This document shows positions 43,055-53,815 of a stretch of 64,000 nucleotides of DNA, in pieces. The translations under genes were made by a program, and so were the position numbers. The stretch's first letter is position 1. Every line of letters starts with the position of its first letter. Source of the DNA: Azolla caroliniana (taxonomy: Eukaryota; Polypodiophyta); NCBI GenBank assembly GCA_043228905.1, contig JBHGNT010000021.1, positions 9,920,001-9,984,000 on the forward strand, in the 5' to 3' direction. The notes beneath the pieces are model-generated. The model was not told the origin of the DNA. It saw nothing but the letters and a program-made list of their open reading frames with translations, and searched no databases.

Positions 43055-43171
43055 TGTTGAGCGGCAAGCTCAACCGGAGCCGGATCGGCTGAATAAGCCG
43101 GAGCCGGTAAGCGAGATGGATTGGGCGAAACGGATCGGTATGACGGTGAGCAACTTTGGCGAGTTCGGACC
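43055..43171 (+). repeat. 117-bp tandem duplication across the copia-4 LTR edge
   Basis: 43,037-43,153 and 43,154-43,270 are near-identical. Each holds CTTTGGCGAGTTCGGACC of element C plus the first 99 bp of the copia-4 LTR. The duplication therefore happened after insertion. Confidence 0.92.
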
Positions 43172-43582
43172 TGTTGAGCGGCAAGCTCAACCGGAGCCGG
43201 ATCGGCTGAATAAGCCGGAGCCGGTAAGCGAGATGGATTGGGCGAAACGGATCGGTATGACGGTGAGCAACCGAACCGGCAAGCAGTGGAGGCTGGGTGC
43301 AATCCGTAACCAGCAGTCCAATCGGAAGCCTAGTATAGGATAGACTACTAGGTAGCTATAGTCTCGTAGTAAGTATCAGATGCTCGTGTGAGCATTGAAG
43401 TGCATGGTACTTCTGTCAGTCCCAAGAGGACTTGTATAAATAGTGCTACTTAGCACAATGTGTATATAGAGAGTCTTAATATAATTTTGAAATAGCGTTC
43501 TGCTCTCTCTCTGTCTCTCTCGCTCTCTCTCTCTCTCTGTGTTGTTCTCTGTTTTACGCTTCTGCAAACAGTTACGTTTACA
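43172..43582 (+). mobile_element. copia-4 5' LTR
   Basis: TGTTGAGCGGCAAGCTCAAC...GTTACGTTTACA. TATAAATA is at 43,435-43,442 and the CT-rich leader tract at about 43,502-43,540. Confidence 0.95.
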
Positions 43583-43594
43583 TGGTATCAGAGC
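43583..43594 (+). other. copia-4 primer-binding site
   Basis: TGGTATCAGAGC directly after the 5' LTR (initiator-Met tRNA). Confidence 0.95.
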
Positions 43595-43676
43595 GCGAGG
43601 GTTGAGAACCTCTGCTGCAGACATTTACTCTTGAGAAGAAAACCCTAACAGGTCGAAAACAGACACAGTAGAAGAC

Positions 43677-46600
43677 ATGGATAGAGGCATGGCTACGTCG
43701 CTCCCGGTGGAGAAGCTCGACAGGAGCAACTACGCATCCTGGTCTTACAAGATGCACCAGTACCTGCTTGGACACGGGTACTGGAGTTATGTCGAAGGAG
43801 CGAATGATGCGACGCCAGACACGGCACACAAGGACTTCCCGGTATGGGAACATGCGGCAAGCAGGGTGATCTACTGCTTCGCGTCCAGTGTCGGCGATCA
43901 GCTGCTCAGCCACATCCGTGACGCCAAGACACTGAAGGATGCTTGGGGGAACCTGAAAAAGGTTTTCGCCGCAAGCACCACTGCCCGGAAGCTACAACTC
44001 AGACAGGAGTTGAGCAATGTTCGACAGAAGAACATCTCCGTGGCAGACTACACGGGCCGGATAAAGGAGATCTGCGACTCGCTCGCCTCTATCAATGTTA
44101 CCGTAGAGGAAGACAAGATGGTGCAGGTATGTCTCGGAGGCCTGGCGTCCAAGTTCGGAGCGTTCCGGACTGCGGTGTGTACAAGGGAGAATACCCCCTC
44201 ATTCTTCGACTTACAGTCGATGCTCCTTGTAGAGGAGAACCACGCCGGTGCATCTACCAGTGCATCCCTGGACAGCCGAATGTTGTACACGGGAACGGAT
44301 CGGCTCCGTCGGCGTGGTGGAAGAGGTGGGTCGGCACGCGATGGAGGCGGCCGGCAAGAGCAGGAACGGAGGCACTATGAGCGTGCCGACAGCAATTCCG
44401 GGACTTCCACAAGCAGGGGGGGTCAAGGCGGTGCCGAAGGCCGGCAAGGCAAATCCGCTACGGAATGCTGGTACTGTGGCAAAAAAGGGCACAAGGAAAG
44501 CGAGTGCTGGAGAAAGCGTGCCGATTTGGACAAATCCGGATCCGGCAAGACCGGTAAGGATGGCCAGCAAAACTCGCACTATGTAAACGGATCAGGAGGA
44601 TCCGGAACCGGAAAGGCCAGTAAGGGGCCAGCCTTGGTGATGAATCACAAGGCAAACTCAATGAAGAAGACCACTTCCAAAACGGAGGAAGTGTGGTATG
44701 TTGATTCCGGCGCGTCGAACCACATGACGAGCCACAAAGAGTGGTTCTCCTTTCTGGAGAAACCGGATCAACCAGGAGTAGTTGAAACCGGAGACGACAC
44801 TCCTCACCCAATCGTGCACGTCGGAGAAGTCCCTCTAAGCCACGTAGGACAGAAAGGGAAGCTGATGAACGTATTACACGTTCCGACAATCACGAAGAAC
44901 CTGGTGTCCGTCGGTCAGATTGTCGACCAGGGGATGCAGGTGCGGTTTACGCACCTCGGGTGCTTCATTGAGGATGAGGGCGAAGTCATTGCGCAAGGGC
45001 GCAGAGACGGGAGGATGTTTATCCTCGATACCAATGACTTTGGCACCGCTCTGTTCGCGAAACGACAGAAGGTCGAGTCGGACATCGACCTGTGGCACAA
45101 GCGGATAGGCCATGTCAACTACCGGAGGCTTCAAGACCTGCAAACCAAACAAGTCGTTTTCGGTTTGCCGAAGTTCAGCGGCCGGAGAGCCGAAATTTGT
45201 GAAGCCTGCCAACTTGGGAAGCAACACCGGCTTCCATTCCCCACCGAACGGAACCAGAGCCGTAACAAGCTCGATCTCATCCATTCGGATGTGTGGGGAC
45301 CGGCACAAAGTGTAAGCCTTGGCGGGAGCCGATACTTCGTCTCCTTCATCGACGACCATACTCGACATACTTGGATCTACCTCATTGAGCGGAAGAGCGA
45401 AGTCTTCGACTGTTTTCGGAGCCTCCAGAAGATGGTGGAACGGGAATCGGAGAGGAAGATCAAATGCCTTTGGTCGGATGGCGGAAAGGAATATTTTTCC
45501 GGCCAATTCACTAGTTATCTGCAGCAGAAGGGAATTCGGCGAGAATTCAGCTGCAGATACACACCGGAGCAAAACGGTGTGGCCGAAAAGAAGAACCGGA
45601 CACTCGTCGAAGCGGCAAGGACAATGCTGGAGGAGAAGAGCATGCCCCGGTTCTACTGGGCGGAGGCGGTCCAGACGGCCGTCTACATACAAAACCGCAT
45701 TGGTGACAAGGTGTCAGCTCATGAGCTGTATTTCGGGCGCAAGCCGAACGTCAGACACCTTCGGATATTCGGCAACATAGCGTATGTGCATGTACCGGAT
45801 CAGAAGCGGAGAAAGTTGGATGCAAAATCGGAAAAATGCATCCTAGTCGGCTATGCTCAAGAGCAAAAGGGATATAAGTGTTATAATCCCCGGACGAAGG
45901 AAGTCCGAGTTAGCCGGGATGTCGAGTTCGATGAATCGGCATCCTGGTACTCCGTACCGACTCCGACTTCCGATCCCGACCCAATGTCGGAAGATTAGGC
46001 CAATGAGCCTGAATCAGCCCTGTTAGAGGATGATGAAGCCGGGACTCAAGATGAGAGTCCGGAATCGTTACGGTTGAGTGGACCGAACGAGCGACTGAGT
46101 CGGTTGGACCAGTCGGATGAAGAGACGGCAAGTGGTGGAGACTCTGCCGTGCTCTCCCTGCGCAAGGAACCGAGGAAACGGTTCACGCGCAAAGAGAAGG
46201 GGAAGATGAAGATGCCGGAATTCGAAACCGGCAATGATGAGTCGGATCGGTGCGTATCCGACTCCGGAAAGGAGAAAGGCAGATCTTCGGCAACGAAGAC
46301 CAAACTGGCCAAGAAGGGCCTCAAATCAAGTGACGGTGCGTTGCGCCGATCAACCCGTCAGAAGGACCCCGTCGTGCGGTACGGGTACAATGAATACATG
46401 GCGCATCATTATGCGTACATGACTAAGGTGACAGAAGTGCGTGAGCCGGAGAGCTACGCAGAAGCGGCAAGGGACGCAAATTGGCGTGCCGCTATGGACG
46501 AAGAAATGCGGGCACTCGATGCCAACGAAACTTGGGACCTAGTTGATCCTCCCCGTCACTGTAAACCGATCGGATGCAAGTGGGTGTACAAGGTCAAGTA

Positions 46601-48518
46601 CAACGCCGACGGTTCTGTTAACCGGTACAAAGCCCGGTTAGTGGCGAAGGGATACGCGCAGACCCACGGAATCGACTACGACGAGACCTTCGCTCCTGTG
46701 GCGAAGATGACGACGGTTCATGTGGTACTGGCGGTTGTTGCGGCAAGGGGGTGACATCTTCACCAGATAGATGTGAAGAACGCCTTCCTTCAAGGAGAGC
46801 TTGAAGAAGAAGTCTTTATGACTCAGCCCCCCGGGTTTCAATCGGAGATGAACAAATTGGCGGTATGCCGACTGAAGAAGTCGCTTTACAGCTTCAAGTA
46901 AGCCCCCCGAGCTTGGAACGCGAAGATCACGCACCGGTTGCGTAAGCTGGGGTTTGCTACCTCTAAGTCGGACTCTTTGTTGTTCATCCGGCAAGGCTCT
47001 GACGGTCCGGTATGTATACTCTTGTATGTGGATGATTTAGTCATCACCAGACCGGGTCTTCCCGAAATCAACCGCATCAAGTCCCAGTTGTCAGACGCAT
47101 TCGAAATGAAGGACCTAGGGGACCTTCATTATTTTCTTGGGATCGAAGTGATCCGGACCCCCGACGGCATATTGCTCTCACAACGACATTACGTGTTGAA
47201 TATGTTGTATAAGTTCGGCATGACGGATTGCCGACCTGTCTCCACACCCCTGGACCGGAACCAGAAGCTCCGTCCCAACTCTGGACCGGCCTGCAATGAG
47301 AAACGGTTCTGACAGGTTGTCGGAAGCCTGATCTACTTAACCATCACCCGACCCGACATCAGCTATCCGGTCGGCATGGTAAGTCAGTGCGCGCAATGAA
47401 TATTACGGTATGTCAACGGCACTAAGGATCGAGGACTGCTATACCGGCGAGGTATACCCGAAGAGCTTGTTGGTTACACAGATGCTGACTGGGCCGGCGA
47501 TGCGTCTGATCGCCGCTCCACTTCCGGATACATGTTCTCCATAGGTAGCGCGGCCGTTGCGTGGAGCAGCAAGAAGCAGCCCACAGTGGCTTTGTCAAGC
47601 ACTGAGGCTGAGTACCGGGCCGCTACCGTAGCCACTTGTGAAGCCATCTGGCTTCGGCGACTGCTGTGAGACTTGCGGATCGAGGTACCGACCCCGATCC
47701 CGATTTACTACGATAACATGAGCAGCCTGCAGCTCGCCAGGAACCCTGTGTTCCATGCTCGCACAAAGCACATCGAGGTGCACTACCACTTCGTGCGTGA
47801 GCGGGTCCTGAGCGGTGAAGTTGACCTACAGTATGTTCATACGGATCGGCAAGTTGCTGACATCTTCACCAAGCCGCTCGGATCGGACAAGTTGCAGCAC
47901 TTTACCGACATGCTTGGTATTCAGCATCTCGATGTGCCGCACTTGAGGGGGAGAAGCAAGGGCAAAGTCTCTACCGAAACGGGCAAAGGCCAAAAACCTG
48001 TTGAATCCGTCGGTAAGAGGAGAGCCGGAAGAAGAGGAGACAAGAAGCTGAAGGAAGCCGAGTTGACGAAGGAAGTCGACACATCTGAACAGGTCAGAGC
48101 AAGCGGCTGTGAAGAAGAGTTGTGCACTCAGGAAGAGAAGCGCATGCTGTGCGGAGGTCATCACGACGGTACTGACCATGATACAGAGTCGAATGAAGAA
48201 TTCGATTTCGGTTCACCGGCTGAAGAAGCCGAGGGAAGCATGGAGAAGGCCAAGACTCGGAAGTGGTCCGATGTGGTGAGAGGCCTGACGCCGGAAGTCG
48301 AATCGGAGTGTACCGATTCGGACAAGAGCTGGAACGAGTCGGAGACAGCTGACTCGGATCAACAGATGGATCCGGATGAGGCGGATCGACTGAAAGCCAA
48401 GGGGACACGGACACAGCGGAAGTCGATGCCATCGTGGGAGAACCGACGGATCGACAAGCGCCGGAGTCACAGTAACGTGAGTGCTAAGATGGGCTTATTG
48501 AGCAGACATGCCGACTGA
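43677..48518 (+). pseudogene. copia-4 Gag-Pol, one frame with six premature stops
   Basis: The reading frame from 43,677 (MDRGMATSLPVEKLDRSNY) is held to 48,518. Open to 45,998: Gag, knuckle CWYCGKKGHKESEC (residue about 263), protease WYVDSGASNHMTS (about 340), pre-integrase WHKRIGHVNYRR, integrase HSDVWG / WSDGGKEYF / PEQNGVAEKKNR. Stops: 45,996 TAG, 46,752 TGA (Trp), 46,899 TAA (Gln), 47,310 TGA (Arg), 47,397 TGA (Arg), 47,667 TGA. RT YVDD is at about 47,025. About 11 residues are missing just before 47,397 (in-frame deletion versus copia-5). After RNase H (ends about 47,945) an unusual Lys/Glu/Asp/Ser-rich extension of about 190 residues runs to the TGA at 48,516. Confidence 0.93.
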
Positions 48519-48670
48519 GAGGGTCGAGGCGCGCAGAACCAAAGGGGTCGCGGCAAACGAGACCGGACCGGACGAGGAGCGCGAGCAAGGCGGAGTGACG
48601 CCAGGAGAAGTCGGTTGGAAGAACCGACTGCCACAGAGGTCGACACTACGACCCCACCTCAGGTTGAGCT

Positions 48671-48680
48671 TGAGGGGGAG
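48671..48680 (+). other. copia-4 polypurine tract
   Basis: TGAGGGGGAG abuts the 3' LTR, in the same TTGAGCTTGAGGGGGAG context as copia-3 and copia-5. Confidence 0.92.
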
Positions 48681-49022
48681 TGTTGAGCGGCAAGCTCAAC
48701 CAGAGCCGGATCGGCTGAATAAGCCGGAGCTGGTAAGCGAGACGGATCGGGCGAAACGGATCGGTATGACGGTGAGCAACCAAACCGGCAAGCAGTGGAG
48801 GCTGGGTGCAATCCGTAACCGGCAGTCCAATCGGAAGCCTAGTATAGGATAGACTACTAGGTAGCTATAGTCTCGTAGTAAGTGTCAGATGCTCGTGTGA
48901 GCATTGAAGTACATGGTACTTCTGTCAGTCCCAAGAGGACTTGTATAAATAGTGCTACTTAGCACAGTGTGTATATAGAGAGTCTTAATATAATTTTGAA
49001 ATAGCGTTCTGCTCTCTCTCTG

Positions 49023-49086
<64 letters not shown>

Positions 49087-49129
49087 TGTTGTTCTATGTT
49101 ATACGCTTCTGCAAACAGTTACGTTTACA
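48681..49129 (+). mobile_element. copia-4 3' LTR
   Basis: A 449-bp partner of the 5' LTR, with the CT tract grown to about 70 bp (49,013-49,084). Most differences from the 5' LTR are C/T or G/A changes. Confidence 0.95.
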
Positions 49130-49163
49130 GGACCCTCTCATCTTCTAACTCCTCTACCGCCTT

Positions 49164-49185
49164 GATTCACGTTGGGTTCACCAAA
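49164..49185 (-). other. element C primer-binding site
   Basis: The complement reads TTGGTGAACCCAACGTGAAT, one base different from the A and B sites, adjacent to the LTR at 49,188. Confidence 0.72.
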
Positions 49186-49187
49186 GA

Positions 49188-49949
49188 TGTCGTGTTGTTA
49201 CGCGTGCGATTAGGAAACTAAGGCGGGACCGCGGGGGCCCTTAATCGAGGAGTGCGCGAAAGTAGAGAAGGAGGAGAACGAATGCGATGGACCCACAAGT
49301 ATTGGTTGCTGGCAAGCACCGTGCTCAGCGGGTCAGACGAGAACACAATTACGCGCGAGTTAGACAAAGAAGCGCGCTCGATCGGTTACAGAGACAACAA
49401 TAGATTAGAGAATGTCACAATAAAACAAGGATACCACTTCCCAAGAGGAATCGATTACGACTAACAAGTGATTACAACCTTTTTGATATTACAATCGGCA
49501 CGTTGGTGACCAACCAAACACATCCACGCACTCACACATAGCCGAGTTACGTAGTGGAGCCTCTACCGGAAGCACCTGGACTTTCCTCGCGAGCAGGGCA
49601 TCCGACCAAAGTCCTTCAGAGATCACACAGAAACAGTGCTTGATCCCCAATCCGACAATACCTCCCCCTTTCCCCCCCAAAAAACGCGATCCCCGCTAAT
49701 CTTTCTCTTGTGCCTCTTATAGGCCGACAAGGGAGGACTGTCACATCTCCCGTCACATCATCCTTATTCTTTGTCCCTTCGGGCAGAGATGCTTCGATTT
49801 CCAAGATATGTTCTATCTAATCTATTTACATCGCGTTGACCTATTCTTAGCTATGTACAAGTTATTTTAATTCTGTGCGCCTATGTGTACGCGTCGGTTC
49901 ATGCGCTCTGATCCCCCGGTTCCCTTTATGGTCGGTTTTCTTCATGACA
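49188..49949 (-). mobile_element. element C 5' LTR (only copy in window)
   Basis: A 762-bp LTR-like segment (TGTCGTGTTGTTACGCG...TCTTCATGACA on plus). It has the same edges, length and primer-site spacing as the LTRs of A and B but diverged sequence. Its partner should lie left of 10,306 but has been lost. Flanking base pairs CCGGT cannot be checked against a second copy. Confidence 0.7.
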
Positions 49950-50239
49950 CCGGTTTCGGCTCAAACCAAACCGAACTGTTACAACGTGGCTTAACGGTTT
50001 ATTGGTTCAAAAATAAATAAACCGTTTGGTTTGGTTTCAAATGTTATGATTCGGTTTGGTTTCAGTTCGGTTTTCCGATTCCCTTTATGGCCGGTTTTCT
50101 TCATGACACCGGTTTCGGCTCAAACCAAACCAAACCGTTAAAACGTGGCTTAACGGTTTATTGGTTCAAAAATAAATAAACCGTTTGGTTTGGTTTCAAA
50201 TGTTATGATTCGGTTTGGTTTCAGTTTGGTTTTGAATTT
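49922..50239. repeat. 159-bp tandem duplication across the element C LTR edge
   Basis: The unit from CCCTTTATGG (49,922) recurs at 50,081. Each copy holds the last about 28 bp of the C LTR plus 130 bp of flanking DNA (CCGGTTTCGGCTCAAACC, AAAAATAAATAAACCG). Confidence 0.92.
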
Positions 50240-51910
50240 CATGGTTTAGCGGTTTCAATTTTTGTGGTTTGGTTTAAAGGTTTATAGGTTAAAAAATATT
50301 CCTAAATTTTCACCTCTAGGCTAACTTTTAACTTTTAATTTTAAACCGCTAGGCTCTAACTTATTAAATTTTATATACATTATAAGTAAAGTGTCCTTTT
50401 GATTCATGATTATCAAATTTATGATAAGTATGATAACCAAATTTATAATATGTATGATGACTAAATTTATAATATGTATGATGACCAAAATTATAATAAG
50501 TGTGATAACTAAATTTATGATAAGTATGATGACCAAATTTATCATGATTTTCTCACATAAATTCATAATATGTATGATAATCAATATCTCAAAAAAATGA
50601 TTTGGTTTGGTTTGGTTTGGTTTCAAGGCCAAGAAATAGAAACCGAACTGAGCCCATTGCTAGTGCCATATACAAAGTGGCGCATTGCATGTTCATGATA
50701 TTGTTGTTTTGCACCATAGACATGTCTAATGCAAATGGTGGGGCCGTATTTAATATGAAATATTACAATATCAATAATGGTTGAAATCGAAGATGTTCAT
50801 CTAAGAGATGTTGGGTTCTAATCCTGAAAATCCTAGGACAATGCTCATGACACCTACCATGATATTTTATACCTCCAAATGCAAACTCATCTCATTTGCG
50901 TCAAGCCAGAAGACGATGTTACTGAACAATACTTTCACATCTGCACATGATTCTTATATTCAAATAAGGAAGTACATTATGTGTGGTGGATAATTACTCC
51001 TAACTTTCTCTATTTAATGTTATAACTTGGATCTTCTTGAGAGGGGTCAATTTGCAATTACAAGCTCTTTACTTCTAAATTCTAATTTAAGTTGCTTTTA
51101 TAACCATGTACATATTTACAAAAATGGCCTTGGCCAAAATATACAAATCTCTACTAGAAGACGACCAATATTTCAATCTAGATCATTCGGATAACCACAT
51201 ATGTATCTTTCCAGAATTCCAATTGTATCATTTTAACATTAGTTAATCTAGTCATAAAGTTCTTGCCTCGTCAAAGGACTTTATGACTAACTATGGTTGG
51301 TAAATGTTCACCTTCTTTGCTTTGTCTATACAAAGAGGGTTTATACGGCCCATGGGCCTTTACATCTATGCTACACTGCTCCGTCGAGCTTGCCTAGTTT
51401 AAGGCCCTATAAAGCTATTTTTGAGCCAACTTGAAAGTGCGACCCCAACCACTATGAACAAATTATGTCACAACGTTGACAATAACAAAAGCCCGACACA
51501 AATTTGGAGTGTAGGGAGCCCCTTATAGTATCGAACGGGACTCATGCAAATCAAACAGGTCATTGGTATTTCCTAAAATAGTGTGTGGAGTAGCAGACTT
51601 GTCCTGTCCTGTGGGTCGCCGACAATAAATTCCAAGATATATTGAGCCATGTTCTACTGAGGCTATAGTGGCAAATAGAAAAATCGGCATGTCTCGACCG
51701 CGAGAAATCGCAAGCGGGAATGGTACAAAAGCAAGGTTCTATAATCATCCTTTTTGTGGATTATCTACATAATAACTAATGTTTCATTTCATGTTGGATC
51801 TAGTTTACATGTATGTGTTATGTACTGTACACTATGTGTCTCTTAATACTTGGGGCTCTCTTCGAGATAATAATAACTCTCAGGAGCAGAGCAGACATAG
51901 AGATAGAGGA
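50240..51910. other. intergenic region with a 24-bp minisatellite
   Basis: AT-rich. 50,405-50,590 holds about seven imperfect 24-bp units of CAAATTTATAATATGTATGA type, followed by (GGTTT)n at 50,603-50,628. I see no gene in 50,640-51,910; the last 150 bp are presumably the promoter and 5' UTR of the next gene. Confidence 0.6.
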
Positions 51911-52520
51911 ATGGACGCTCAATCTCTGCCCATGACCTTAGCAGGAGGAGGAGGAGGAGTCCTAATCTCCTTGAATTCACGGCTTTCCCCTCTGCCTTCG
52001 TCTTCCACTCGTCTCTCCTCCTTCGCAGTGCCTCTCAGAAAACCGAAATTTCCTCTTGCCATCCGAGGTAAAATCCACCCTACATATCGTTATTTCTTGC
52101 TTGATTTGTTTTCATTTCATTCACTTTATTTTCTCCCCCTCTCTCTCTGTCTCTCTCTCTCTAGCATCATCAACACCAGCAAGGAGGACATGTATTACAT
52201 TCCATGTGGATAACACCAGCATTAAGGTACCATTGTCACAAGATGCAGCAAAGGGTCTATCGAAAGCCATTGATGATGTGCTTAATACATTCCGTGAGAA
52301 GGAGAAAGCTGAAAGACCCAAGAGATGGGAAAGCATGGAGTTTCGGCATGATGAAGATGGCGTCTTTGTTGAGGCCTTTTGTAACCCTAATGCTTATGCC
52401 AACCCTTTCCAAGCTAAGGTATTGATTACTCTTAATGACGACAAGTTAAAGATCTCAACTGAGGGTCAACTGAGTACTATCAAAGCTGAGGTCGACCAAT
52501 ATGTGAAAGCCATTTTGTAA
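51911..52520 (+). CDS. small conserved-looking protein, probably plastid-targeted (2 exons)
   Basis: Exons 51,911-52,067 and 52,165-52,520 join in frame (GAG|GTAAAAT donor; CTCTCTCTCTAG|CATC acceptor after a pyrimidine run), giving 170 residues. The first 52 are rich in Ser, Arg and Leu and poor in acidic residues (LNSRLSPLPSSSTRLSSFAV), like a chloroplast transit peptide. The mature part has TCITFHVDNTSIKVPLSQDA, FRHDEDGVFVEAFCNPNAY and KAEVDQYVKAIL, and looks compact and soluble with no membrane segment. I chose this ATG because it follows a GA-rich leader; the frame is open upstream to 51,779. I do not recognise the family or function. A frame through the intron is an alternative but gives a poor protein. 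Confidence 0.78.
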
Positions 52521-52663
52521 GCCATCATTGAAGTATCATCATTATTTATTCTATTTAAGAAAATAGTGTGTTCTTGTGTGAGACATTTTATAATCGGCAT
52601 GGCATTGAAGAGCTGTTTTTCTAATTATTTACATGGTTAATACCTTCAGTGGAGAATGGAAGG

Positions 52664-53053
52664 AACATATCCCCTTCGTTATGGCATGTGAAATAATGAT
52701 GGTGTGTTACACTAGATCAAAAGCTCTTGTAGTCATTCTTATCGCAGTCATATTCGAGTATTGTATAGCTTTTCAGACCAAGATTTTAGTAAATCTTATT
52801 TTCTTGCTGTTAATCAAAGATGCTTATGCTAGAAATAGGGTAAAAGATACTGGTTATTAACATATCCCCATTGTTATGGCTTGTGAATTATTGATGTTTT
52901 GTTACACTACATCAAAAGCTGCTGTAGTCATTCTTATCGCAATACTATTCGAGTACTGTATAGCTTTTCAGACTAAGATTTTAGTAAATTTTATGTTTGC
53001 TGTTAAACAAAGATGCTTATGCTAGAAATGGGGGTAAAAGATTCTGGTTGTCT
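52664..53053. repeat. 195-bp tandem duplication downstream of the plastid-type gene
   Basis: Units start AACATATCCCC at 52,664 and at 52,859. They share GTCATTCTTATCGCA and GTATAGCTTTTCAGAC with about 10% difference by eye. Confidence 0.88.
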
Positions 53054-53199
53054 CCAAAGCGGAGCTCTAAATCCATCCTAAAAGTTGTATAAAGAAGAAA
53101 GAGATTTTGTTATCACCTGAAAAGGACTAAGAGGAAGAATGACAACAAGGAGATGACAATGCCAACCAAAGGATGGTGTAGAAATATCACAAACAAAAA

Positions 53200-53815
53200 G
53201 TGGCCATAAGAGAGCTTTTATGCTTATGTTAGATAGATTCAAGAATAGGGTGATAACAAAGTTTTTGGAGTTGCAATGAGAAATGAGATGCCAAAAGGAG
53301 TTGCAATGAGAAGTTGATCCACTTCCCACTGAGATGATCCAGTGCCAAAGGATAATGTTTGAGTCATCTTGGGGCGAGATAAAGCAATGTTTCCCTAAAT
53401 GGAGAAATCAATGTGAATTTCAGAGAGCTTTTATACTCATGTTAGAAAGGTTCAAGAATGTGGCCATAGGAGAGCTTTTATGCTTATGTTAGAATGATTC
53501 AAGAACAAGGTGACAACAAAGTTTACGGAGTTGCAATGAGGATTAACATGCCCACAAAGAGGCAATGACTATTTCAGAGTGTGATAACTTCCCACTGAGA
53601 TGATCCAGTTGCAAAAGGTAATGTTTCAGTCATCTTGAGGCGACATCAAGCAGAGTTTTCCTAAATGGAGAAACCATGTGAATGACCATGCCAGGATGTG
53701 ACAAATTGATCCAATTCCCACTGGCATGATCTAGTGGCAAAAGGTAATATAGTCATCTTGGGCGAGATAAAACAAAGTTTTCCTAAATGGATGGAGAAAT
53801 CAATGTGAATGTAAT
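53200..53815. repeat. mosaic direct repeats
   Basis: A unit of about 95 bp (TTCCCACTGAGATGATCC...CCTAAATGGAGAAATC) occurs at 53,323, 53,589 and 53,716. A second unit (GAGAGCTTTTATGCTTATG) occurs near 53,210, 53,420 and 53,472. Confidence 0.82.

Larger units (their letters stand above)
43172..49129 (+). mobile_element. copia-4, full-length Ty1/copia, stop-ridden
   Basis: LTRs at 43,172-43,582 and 48,681-49,129, GGACC duplications at 43,167-43,171 and 49,130-49,134, primer-binding site and polypurine tract. Inserted in element C gag near its start codon. The LTRs differ at about eleven positions by eye plus a longer CT tract in the 3' copy. Same family as copia-1 and copia-5. Confidence 0.95.

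Noticed and set aside
50000-50260. GGTTTGGTTT-rich DNA considered as telomere-like repeat
   Set aside because: The unit is not TTTAGGG and it is part of the 159-bp duplication and a degenerate GGTTT run.
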